From JAHDHW01 sp965277415 (GTDB lineage: Bacteria; Bacteroidota; Bacteroidia; Chitinophagales; Saprospiraceae), in NCBI GenBank assembly GCA_965277415.1, contig CBDICS010000054.1, positions 558,001-622,000 on the forward strand: a DNA stretch of 64,000 nucleotides, in the 5' to 3' direction. The notes under the pieces were generated by a model. The model worked only from the letters and a program-made list of their open reading frames with translations, searched no databases and was not told where the DNA came from. A program made the translations under genes and the position numbers. Of this stretch, positions 54,052-62,593 are shown in pieces; positions within the stretch are counted from its first letter, which is position 1, and each line of letters begins with the position of its first letter.

Positions 54052-56331
54052 ATGAAATTCTTTAAAACACATATTATTTTATTGCTCTTTTGTGCTTTAG
54101 CACTTCTATGTAGTACTAAAAGCTATGGGCAAAAAGGTAATTGCCTGATCGGATGTACCAATGTGATTCCAGGCGGAGGAATTATTAAATTGAAATTAAC
54201 GCTTGATCCAGAGCTTGGTACGATTTCTTTTGAAAAGAATAAATATAAAATAAAATTAAAGCCATCTAAAAAACTAATTAAAGCAAAATTACTAATAGAA
54301 GATATACCAGATAACGTCAAAATTAATTTCTCAAATCAATGGAATCCGGAACCTGGTTTTATTGTAATTAAATCAATTTGTGCCTCTAAAATAAAAGATA
54401 ACGCTAATAAAACCCTTTCTATCTGGTTCAATTCTAATATTGATAAAATCCCAATAAATAGTGAATTGAAATATAAGATAACAAAACTAGATGGTACTTG
54501 TGTGGATGCTGTTGCTCAACATTCACTTTATTTTGCTTTCATTGATGGAAACGAAAAACCTGTTGCTGAACCAATACAAGCACCTATAGATACTACAGTC
54601 AATAAACCAAAGGAAAAAATTGATACTAGCTCCGATTTAAATAAAAGTGAGCTCAAAGAAGAAATTGACTTAGTTCAAGAAACTTCAGAAAATAACAACA
54701 ATGAGAAAATAATCAAAAATACTACGCCCATCATCAATATAGCAGAGGGAAAATCTGAAGAAGAAAAAGCTTATGAAAAAATACTCAGTCTAGGTACCTT
54801 AAAAGCTTTTGTCGACTTCAAAAATAAATACCCTTCGCATAGATCAAAAGAAGTTAAAAGAGCTATTGCTTTGAGAAAAAAAATAGATAATACGGAGTTC
54901 CCTAATGAGACGGATACCTCATATGTCATTCAATTGAAAAACGTATTTGCTGTTGTTCTTGACTCCTTAGGTAGCCGAGGAGTAGAAGGGAGAATAATAG
55001 ATAGAAATGAAACAAACCATACGGCCAAACTAATTTTAAAAAAACCAAAAGGAGAAAATAATTTAACATATACTTTGATTGATCCAGAAAAACCCGATTC
55101 TGTAAATCGAAGCTTTCCTAGAACTCTCGGGAATCATATGAGCGAACCGAAATTTATTTATGATGAAGACTCTACCCTTTTAGGGTTTCAATTTAAAAGA
55201 GGAACACCTCCATATATGGTTTATTTTGTGAAAGATGATATAATATTGGGCTCAGAGGAAACCAACGAATCTAGACTTCTACTTTCTGATAAAATGATTG
55301 AGAAATATGAACTTAGAGGAGAAGTGTTTTTGAAATTCTCTGATAAAAATCGCTCTACTCTTTTTTCAAGGCCCGATTGGAAAATCAATATTCCAGAAAA
55401 ATCTACCTTCACTCAATATTGGTTGGGAGGCTTGGTTTTGCTTTTGTTGGGCTTGGTTTTTATTTACCCTAAGATACTAGCCTCACAGAGAAAGCGTAAC
55501 AGGCAAAAATATATGGAAGAAAGGTATAGTGATTGGGATGCTCATTTCCAAAAAATAAAGTCTCAAAAAGTAATGGATTCAAAAGAACCAAAGGAAATTA
55601 TCGAAGAAGGCGGGAATGAATATAAAGAAGAAAAAAAGAAAGAAGCTTCAAATCAAGGGGCTAAAAAAACTGGAATTAAAATTAAGGGAGTTAAAAGAGC
55701 AGCAGCTAGATTTAAGAAACACTTTGATGAAAAGGTTCTGGACAAATTTCTAAAAACAGAAATTTCTTTTGAATTTGATACCACACTCTTTTGGAACGAT
55801 ACGATGATCTCTAGTATATTTTTTACTCAAAAAGGGATTGAAAAACTTGACCATTTTTTGAAAGATCAAAACCTGACACCTTTACGAGAGCAGGAAGGTC
55901 AAATTCCAGAGATAGGAGGTATATTATTAGGAAAACCTTTCTTTTCTGATGAAAATAAAAATTACCGTGTTCTGGTTGAAGAATTTGTACCGATTGATCC
56001 AGAATACCATGACCGATATCAATTAGAGTTTAGCGCTCAGAGTATGGCGCGTGACTTAGGAAATATTCAAGATCAATTTCCAGAATTGCTTTTGGTTGGA
56101 TGGTTTCATACACATCCAGGACATGGTTTGTTTTTATCAAAGCCTGATTTGAGAATACATGATTCTTTCTTTACAGAGCCTTACCAGTTTGCGATGGAAA
56201 TTGACAGTTTGTCTACCAGACTGGATACCGGATTTTTTACAAGAATGAAAAATGGTAAAGTCAATAATAGAAAAAACCTTTTAAGCCATTCACAATGGTA
56301 CTCCTGGCTGGAAGCAGAGATTAATAATTAA
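54052..56331 (+). CDS. Membrane-anchored JAMM/JAB deubiquitinase-like metalloprotease
   Basis: This 759-residue protein has a signal peptide ending SYGQ and a periplasmic part of about 430 residues. That part includes a YEKILSLGTLKAFVDFKNKYPS helical repeat and a GTPPYMVYF beta domain. A membrane segment follows (about 457-477), then a basic linker and a cytosolic JAMM domain (about 600-745). The JAMM motif is complete: E620, H686-x-H688, S696, D699 (HTHPGHGLFLSKPD). It should cleave the ubiquitin-like protein from targets at the inner membrane face, with the periplasmic part reporting envelope state. Confidence 0.9.
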   Translation: MKFFKTHIILLLFCALALLCSTKSYGQKGNCLIGCTNVIPGGGIIKLKLTLDPELGTISFEKNKYKIKLKPSKKLIKAKLLIEDIPDNVKINFSNQWNPEPGFIVIKSICASKIKDNANKTLSIWFNSNIDKIPINSELKYKITKLDGTCVDAVAQHSLYFAFIDGNEKPVAEPIQAPIDTTVNKPKEKIDTSSDLNKSELKEEIDLVQETSENNNNEKIIKNTTPIINIAEGKSEEEKAYEKILSLGTLKAFVDFKNKYPSHRSKEVKRAIALRKKIDNTEFPNETDTSYVIQLKNVFAVVLDSLGSRGVEGRIIDRNETNHTAKLILKKPKGENNLTYTLIDPEKPDSVNRSFPRTLGNHMSEPKFIYDEDSTLLGFQFKRGTPPYMVYFVKDDIILGSEETNESRLLLSDKMIEKYELRGEVFLKFSDKNRSTLFSRPDWKINIPEKSTFTQYWLGGLVLLLLGLVFIYPKILASQRKRNRQKYMEERYSDWDAHFQKIKSQKVMDSKEPKEIIEEGGNEYKEEKKKEASNQGAKKTGIKIKGVKRAAARFKKHFDEKVLDKFLKTEISFEFDTTLFWNDTMISSIFFTQKGIEKLDHFLKDQNLTPLREQEGQIPEIGGILLGKPFFSDENKNYRVLVEEFVPIDPEYHDRYQLEFSAQSMARDLGNIQDQFPELLLVGWFHTHPGHGLFLSKPDLRIHDSFFTEPYQFAMEIDSLSTRLDTGFFTRMKNGKVNNRKNLLSHSQWYSWLEAEINN

Positions 56332-56355
56332 CATTATCAGAGGAATATTAAAATA

Positions 56356-58620
56356 ATGAAAGCAACTTCTTTGAGCAATATTAAAATAGTGATCCTTTGG
56401 GGCATAAGTTTCCTATGTGGAACAGTTATCGCTCAGTCAGAAATATCTATTGATAAAATAACTACTGAAAAAGCAGCACTAAATTTTTGGATTAAAGTTT
56501 TAGAAAATGGAACACTAAAAGACAGTCTTAAGAAAAGCGATTTTAAAATCCTGAAACAAGGAACTGAAGATGTTTCTCTAGAGGTCTTTTATAGAGAAAA
56601 CGGTACTATCTATTCGGATAATGAAAGTGATGTTAGACAATCTACTATTCTGTTTCTTTTGGATTTGAGCAAAGAGATTGATGAAGGAGAACTGGCTAGT
56701 GCAAAAAAAATGATTATTAGAATTATTAGAGAACGAACGGATAATTCTAATACTGATTTTCTGCTTACTGCATTTAATAGTACTGCTCATGTTGAGCGAA
56801 TACAAATTGATATTAACAATGCTGACAAGATATTATCTTCTCTTAAACTAGAAGAGAAAGAACCTGACTTTTTTAGAATCTTAATGAATGAGATCAGGTA
56901 TCTAAAAGGACTTTCTGGGAATAAATCTATGTTTGTTTTTGCTTCAGGAAGTAATAAGGCGGATAGTGATATTTACAATAAACAACTACCCTTTACTTAT
57001 GAAGATATTGAGAATTTGGTAGCTAGTTTACCTTTTAATTTTCGATTTTTCGTTGTAGCATTAGATGAGGAAAATGAACGTATTGAAAACTTTACTTGCC
57101 TAAGACATGAAGGGGCTACGCGAATTTATAATGGATCTTATCCTGAAGACTACCCTAAAATTTTGGGGAATAATAAAAAAGCACTTAGCAACTATTTAAT
57201 TAAAGCTATTCCTGAAAATCCAGATTTTAAAGGAAAAAAAAGAACCTATATTGTCCAGTATAATGGAATAGAAGCATCCAAGGATTTTCGACGCGGAAGC
57301 ATCAACTTCCCGGTTAATATTCAAAGGAAAGTTGATTTGATAGATTGGGTAATCTTACTAGCACTTGGAATGATTTCTATCCTTCTGATTCTTGGTGTAG
57401 GAAGCCTAATCGTACCAGCTATCAGAGAAAAGAATTTTATAAAAAAGTATGTAAAAAAATATGTTCCAGAAAGTAATGTAGTTAAATATGATCTTTATTA
57501 TAATGATCCGATTGCACCAGGGGAGCAAGTAGTGACCAAATGTCGCCAGGTAACTCCTTTCTCTTCTTGGAAAGAAAATGAATGGCAATGCCCCAATTAT
57601 CCGATTTGTTTAGATCAAAACTGTAATGGGTCAGGAGCTCCAGTGTCCAATAGTTTTTTCTCAATGGAAGGGATTTACCTTAAGCTCAACTGGATTCTAT
57701 TTGGAGCTATCGGCGGTTTTATTGCCTGGATCATAATTACTTTGTTTAGGATGACCAACTTCCAGGCTTTAAATAAATTGATAGGTGATCTGGTCGGGCA
57801 AGATTTTTTAAAATCAATCAGTAAAGATAACCCTGAACTTATTACGCAAACTATAGGAAATAATTTATTGGTAGGTATTGCATTTGGTACAGGGCTTCTA
57901 TTGATGCTAAGTTGGATGGAGGAAAGAAGAGCATCTAATCGATATTCTTTTGTAAGGTCATGGATGAGGATCTCATTGCGGACATTTGCGGGTACGCTGA
58001 TTTCAATAATAGTGTTCTTTGCTGGATTTTACTTGCAATACCTCTTAGGCGTAAGCCCTTATTTAAGTGGCTTGATCTCTTGGCTTTTCTTTGGTTTAGG
58101 ACTTGGTATCATCATGTCTGTATATTCTTCCATCTCTGCTATGAATGGCATTATAGGAGGGACCTTGGCAGCGGTTATTGCGTTCCAGGTTTATTTTGGA
58201 CTTTCTGATTTTTTGAAAGTTGATTTTTTGATAGCCAACCTTATAAGTATGATCCTTATGGGGGGATTGATCGGCTCTATCCTCGTATCTGTAGTGACTA
58301 GCTTGGAGGATTATGAACTAGACGTGATCGCTCCATCTGGGTATCAACGCTCGATTCCAATCAGTAAATGGTTGAAAAGTAATGTCGGAGTGATGATTGG
58401 AAAATCTCCAGGATGTTATGTCTATATCAAATGGGAAGATGATGATGTAAGACCCGAACATGCCGAACTTTTTACCGAAGAGGGGAATGTCTTTCTTCGC
58501 CCGATCGAAGAAGTTCTTTTAGACGGAAGCCTTATTTCAAAACCTACTATACTTAAGAATGGAAGCACGATACAATTGGGACGTTCCAGCATTACTCGAT
58601 TCCGATTTATTGAAAAATGA
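56356..58620 (+). CDS. vWA / seven-TM / FHA membrane protein with a cytosolic Cys cluster
   Basis: This 754-residue protein has a signal peptide ending IAQ. A periplasmic vWA domain spans about 95-290 (ILFLLDLSKE, a degenerate MIDAS). TM1 is at about 332-354. A cytosolic loop has C396, C412, C418 and C423, with a central SSWKENEWQCP that recalls RING-like treble-clef zinc fingers. Six more TM segments follow, and a C-terminal FHA-like domain spans about 670-754 (VMIGKSPGCYVYI, PEHAELF, TIQLG). By TM count the Cys cluster and the FHA domain both face the cytosol, like the E1, E2 and JAMM. It could act as the E3 or as a phospho-dependent adaptor. Confidence 0.75.
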   Translation: MKATSLSNIKIVILWGISFLCGTVIAQSEISIDKITTEKAALNFWIKVLENGTLKDSLKKSDFKILKQGTEDVSLEVFYRENGTIYSDNESDVRQSTILFLLDLSKEIDEGELASAKKMIIRIIRERTDNSNTDFLLTAFNSTAHVERIQIDINNADKILSSLKLEEKEPDFFRILMNEIRYLKGLSGNKSMFVFASGSNKADSDIYNKQLPFTYEDIENLVASLPFNFRFFVVALDEENERIENFTCLRHEGATRIYNGSYPEDYPKILGNNKKALSNYLIKAIPENPDFKGKKRTYIVQYNGIEASKDFRRGSINFPVNIQRKVDLIDWVILLALGMISILLILGVGSLIVPAIREKNFIKKYVKKYVPESNVVKYDLYYNDPIAPGEQVVTKCRQVTPFSSWKENEWQCPNYPICLDQNCNGSGAPVSNSFFSMEGIYLKLNWILFGAIGGFIAWIIITLFRMTNFQALNKLIGDLVGQDFLKSISKDNPELITQTIGNNLLVGIAFGTGLLLMLSWMEERRASNRYSFVRSWMRISLRTFAGTLISIIVFFAGFYLQYLLGVSPYLSGLISWLFFGLGLGIIMSVYSSISAMNGIIGGTLAAVIAFQVYFGLSDFLKVDFLIANLISMILMGGLIGSILVSVVTSLEDYELDVIAPSGYQRSIPISKWLKSNVGVMIGKSPGCYVYIKWEDDDVRPEHAELFTEEGNVFLRPIEEVLLDGSLISKPTILKNGSTIQLGRSSITRFRFIEK

Positions 58621-58658
58621 TGATAACTTATTTTAATTGGCCAGTAAAACCATTGACT

Positions 58659-60479
58659 ATGAAAAAAAGTATTTTAATCGTATTTAACACGCTTTACCTG
58701 ACAATAGGACTTTGGGCTTTTAATCTGGAACCTTCAGTATTGTCTTCTTCTTTGACAGTAACAGCTACTATTGAATCAGATTTTAATGGAGCTGATATCA
58801 GTTGTCACGGTGGATCTGACGGCGAAATTAAATTTACAGTTTCTGGAGGAACTCCACCATATACATATATTCATAATGCGACTATTACTGAAACAGACGA
58901 AACGTGTTTCGATATAGATGGATTGGTTGCAGGGACATACAATATCATCGTGATGGATGATATGGGTTGTACAGCTCAGACCGGTATTCAACTTATGAAT
59001 CCGCCCGCATTAATTTTAAGCTTAAGCTCTACTGTTGATGTTGATTGTCATGGAGAGGATACTGGAGCAGCAGCGATAGAGGTAACTGGTGGCACTGGCG
59101 ATATAGATATTGATTGGCCTAGCGGAGGAGATGACTTAATAGAAACTGACTTGACTGGAGGTGTTTATGAAGTAACGGTCACCGATGAAAACTTTTGTAG
59201 TACAACACTTGAAATAACAATTAATGAACCAGAAGAATTAGAAGTCAATACCAATCAACATGAAGATATATCTTGTTTTGGCCTTACGGACGGAGAGGCT
59301 TTTGCAGAAGTTCAAGGCGGTACTTCGCCATATTTTTATAACTGGGAAACGGGAGGCACGAACGCTACTAAAACGGGCTTGGCTGAGGGTACTTATGAGG
59401 TAACTGTAACGGATAGCAATAACTGTACTTTAATCGAATCCGTTACTATTGAAGAACCTGATGAATTAATAGTTAGCATTGATCAAGTCGAAGATATATC
59501 TTGTTTTGGAGAAAGCGATGGCGAAGTATCTTTAGATGTGGATGGGGGAACAGGAGCCTATACTTATCAATGGAGCAATGGAGGAGAGGAGGATTCAATT
59601 GAGGAGCTTGAAGCTGGTCAATACTCAGTCATCATCACAGATGAAAACGGATGTACAACAAGTACTTCTATCACCATAATTGAACCAGATCCTATAACCG
59701 CTAACATCATAGTTTTGGAAAGTATACCCTGTGAAGAAAATGGAATGGGTATGTTGGAGGTAATAGCTGAAGGAGGCACGGAGCCTTTAAGGTTTGAATG
59801 GGATGATGGGCAAACAAGCGATTTAGCAGAGTTCAGTACCCCAGGGATATATTCAGTAACAGTTGTAGACGATAACAATTGTTCTACAGTTGTAAATAAT
59901 ACCTTAGAAGTAGATTTCTCTCCAGAGTTTGAAAATTTTCCAGAAAAGATATTTTTGGAAAACGGTCTTGTTGGCGAGCTTCATTATCTATCTGATTCGG
60001 AAGAAACAATACTGAATTGGGAGATTATTTCAACAAATAATATTGACACTAATTCTCCTTTATATATGACTCGTGGGGCTTCTACTAATCCACTTACGTT
60101 TACATTTGCTTTGCTAGAAAATCGTGCCCCTGGTTACGTGATCTTAGAAGTTTTTCCACAAAACAGTATTTGTATCGGTCCGACTGTTCAGACAAGAATT
60201 TGTGTCTCTCCTGATGGTAAACCAGTCTTTGTACCTGAGATTTTTTCTCCAAATGATGATGGTGTAAATGATGAATGGGAAGTCGTTTTTCCAAGTACTG
60301 AAAACCCGGATAATTATATGGTAAGGGTCTATAGTAAAAATGGACAAAAGGTTTATGAGGCTAATTCAATGTCAGAACCTTGGACAGCTAAAGGATGCCC
60401 TACGGGTGCTTACTATTATATTATCGAAGACAAAGTAAATAATCAACAATTTCGGGGTGCCGTGTCAATCTTGAGATAA
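58659..60479 (+). CDS. SprB-repeat surface protein with T9SS type B (gliding-type) sorting domain
   Basis: ATG 58659 gives a clean signal peptide (MKKSILIVFNTLYLTIGLWA). An in-frame ATG at 58617 overlaps the previous stop as ATGA and adds 14 residues. The 606-residue protein carries five SprB-like repeats, each with a conserved Cys and GGT turn (ISCHGGSDGEIKF, VDCHGEDTGAAAI, ISCFGLTDGEAFA, ISCFGESDGEVSL, IPCEENGMGMLEV). It ends in a CHU_C-type domain (IFSPNDDGVNDEWEV ... GCPTGAYYYIIE). Type B proteins are exported by the T9SS and held by PorP/SprF partners, encoded by the next gene. Confidence 0.9.
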   Translation: MKKSILIVFNTLYLTIGLWAFNLEPSVLSSSLTVTATIESDFNGADISCHGGSDGEIKFTVSGGTPPYTYIHNATITETDETCFDIDGLVAGTYNIIVMDDMGCTAQTGIQLMNPPALILSLSSTVDVDCHGEDTGAAAIEVTGGTGDIDIDWPSGGDDLIETDLTGGVYEVTVTDENFCSTTLEITINEPEELEVNTNQHEDISCFGLTDGEAFAEVQGGTSPYFYNWETGGTNATKTGLAEGTYEVTVTDSNNCTLIESVTIEEPDELIVSIDQVEDISCFGESDGEVSLDVDGGTGAYTYQWSNGGEEDSIEELEAGQYSVIITDENGCTTSTSITIIEPDPITANIIVLESIPCEENGMGMLEVIAEGGTEPLRFEWDDGQTSDLAEFSTPGIYSVTVVDDNNCSTVVNNTLEVDFSPEFENFPEKIFLENGLVGELHYLSDSEETILNWEIISTNNIDTNSPLYMTRGASTNPLTFTFALLENRAPGYVILEVFPQNSICIGPTVQTRICVSPDGKPVFVPEIFSPNDDGVNDEWEVVFPSTENPDNYMVRVYSKNGQKVYEANSMSEPWTAKGCPTGAYYYIIEDKVNNQQFRGAVSILR

Positions 60480-60530
60480 GGAATCGTGGATGGAAACATT
60501 TTATTTTAATTAAACCTAATTAGTAGAAAG

Positions 60531-62519
60531 ATGAAACTTCTTTATACCCTATTTAAAATCAGTTTCTTTGTCGGATGTTTTGTTTGTTTGTTTCAAGATG
60601 AAACTCAAGGACAACAAACGTCATTTATGAGTACATACCTTTATGAGCCGGCCTTTTATAATCCTGCGGCTCTTAATAATGGTCATGTAGCTTTATTGTA
60701 TAAACGACAATGGACGGCCTTTGACTCTGATATTGCTCCGACTTCCTTTATGCTAAATGGAGACTTATCTAATTTACTATCCTTTTCTAATAAGGTCGGC
60801 CTTGGTCTTACCCTTAAAACGGATAAAGCTCATATCTTCAAAAGAACAAATGTCGATTTTTCTTTTGCTTACCATTTGTATAAAGAGGAAGGGCGGAGGT
60901 TTTCTCTTGGTTTGATCGCAGGCTTACTGAATCAGCGAGTAGATTTTAGAGATATAAATATTAGTAAACCCGATGATGTCTCTTTATATAGTGGAAATGC
61001 GAATCAGATTATTTTTGATGGTGGCCCGGGTTTGTTTTATACGGATAAAAAAAATAATAATGAACTAAGCATCAGTGTAGCATTTCCTCAATTATTTACC
61101 AGTGATTTAAATTATGAAGAATTAGGTCAGACTTTTGACAATCGGCTGCATGTATTGGCTGGTTTAAGTTATAAAATGGAGCTTGAAGCTATTTCGGTTG
61201 AACCTTCTGTGCTTTTCAATGGAGTGAATGGTAGTGAAGACCTGTTTGCGAAACGTACTTGTGATATTACTAGCAGGGTGTTTTTTTTAGATAGTAAATT
61301 TTGGATTAGCGGAGGTATCCGACTTAATGGGAATACTTTCCTTAGTGGAGCGGGAGTGAATATTAATGAAAAACTGAATATTCTTGGATTATATGAACGA
61401 CATAATAAATTAGGATCTTCTTTTGAAGTAGCGTTTTCTTACGGTTTTCAAAAGAAGGTGCAAGGCCCTGAAATATCAACCATTATCTTAAATGAATTTG
61501 AAAAAGAAAAAGCGAGACTGGAAAATGCGGATGAAAAGCTAAGTCTAAATAGGTTTTTTGATTTAAAACAATCCATTGCTTCTGCAAGGGATGTCTATGA
61601 AGAAGCTAAGGATGCCGGACTGACTAAAACAGAACTTACTGCTAAGGTAAAGGAAATAGAACGATACATGGGAATGGCAAAAGAACAACTGGATAATTTG
61701 TTGAGGGATGTTCAACCTGCTTATACTTCTGTTTGGAACTTCGGACGTATTGTTGCACAATCAAAAGAAGCGGAAACTTTCAATCAAGGAGTCCGATCGT
61801 TGAATAAATCTATTGAAGAAGATGGAGAAGCATTAGAAGCAAAAGTAGAGAAAGCCAATCAAGAATACCTTAGTCTCAATACCGAGATTTTAAACCTTAA
61901 GCTTCAAAAAGGTATTGATGAACCAATAGGCGATTTGATTAGAGGCAAGGATATCCTCAATCTAAATAAGCGACTTAAATCGGAATTAGAAAGTGTTCCG
62001 GGTACTGGTTTTAATGCTAAAGTAGAAGTGCAGAAAGAAGAAAATATGAAGATCGTATATAGCTTTCCTTATATAGAAAACCCATATACAATTAGAAGTC
62101 GTATAAATAAACGTACGATTATTATGGATCATATTATCACCCAACTTAATCAATTAAAAGTTGCTCAAGTAGAGATCGAATCTATCTATTTGAAAATGTT
62201 ATTACAAGATGAACTGGAAGATATGAAGGCTACTAAATCAGTCCATCCTTATCTCGGCGAATTTGGCGAAGTAGCACTAATGTCATTGACTTATATTGAT
62301 ACTGAAAACGAAAAAAGGGAGAGCCTTCCTCTAAAAATTTTTAAAGGGCAAGCAACATCAATTTCAGATTTAGCGGCATTAAAAATTAAAGGGATACATC
62401 GTTATTTTCTGGAGAGAGGAATGTCTACAATGATTCCAGTGTATAATGAAATTACAGGCCCAAATTATGATAAAGAAAGTTCAGAAACCTTTGTTCTTGA
62501 GATTGTTTTAAAACAATAA
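60531..62519 (+). CDS. PorP/SprF-family outer-membrane protein with long periplasmic extension
   Basis: This 662-residue protein has a signal peptide ending TQGQ. A PorP/SprF barrel domain spans about 25-315 (FMSTYLYEPAFYNPAALN, LLYKRQW, FGFQKK-like end). The family is usually about 300-340 residues. This one adds some 340 residues: a helical coiled-coil region (about 325-460) and a final beta-rich domain. The extension should sit in the periplasm, where it could reach the peptidoglycan or the inner-membrane proteins of this operon. It is 51 bp after the SprB-repeat gene. Confidence 0.85.
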   Translation: MKLLYTLFKISFFVGCFVCLFQDETQGQQTSFMSTYLYEPAFYNPAALNNGHVALLYKRQWTAFDSDIAPTSFMLNGDLSNLLSFSNKVGLGLTLKTDKAHIFKRTNVDFSFAYHLYKEEGRRFSLGLIAGLLNQRVDFRDINISKPDDVSLYSGNANQIIFDGGPGLFYTDKKNNNELSISVAFPQLFTSDLNYEELGQTFDNRLHVLAGLSYKMELEAISVEPSVLFNGVNGSEDLFAKRTCDITSRVFFLDSKFWISGGIRLNGNTFLSGAGVNINEKLNILGLYERHNKLGSSFEVAFSYGFQKKVQGPEISTIILNEFEKEKARLENADEKLSLNRFFDLKQSIASARDVYEEAKDAGLTKTELTAKVKEIERYMGMAKEQLDNLLRDVQPAYTSVWNFGRIVAQSKEAETFNQGVRSLNKSIEEDGEALEAKVEKANQEYLSLNTEILNLKLQKGIDEPIGDLIRGKDILNLNKRLKSELESVPGTGFNAKVEVQKEENMKIVYSFPYIENPYTIRSRINKRTIIMDHIITQLNQLKVAQVEIESIYLKMLLQDELEDMKATKSVHPYLGEFGEVALMSLTYIDTENEKRESLPLKIFKGQATSISDLAALKIKGIHRYFLERGMSTMIPVYNEITGPNYDKESSETFVLEIVLKQ

Positions 62520-62593
62520 TTGCTTTTGAAGAATTTCTAGTTTTATGTCTTATCCCTATACATAAAGCTTGGTAAATAAATGCAATAACATAA

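Noticed and set aside
50159..56331. Standard CBASS or Bil anti-phage operon
   Set aside because: No nucleotide cyclase or CBASS effector is present. The JAMM protein is membrane-anchored and the flanking genes are envelope proteins, unlike the compact soluble systems.
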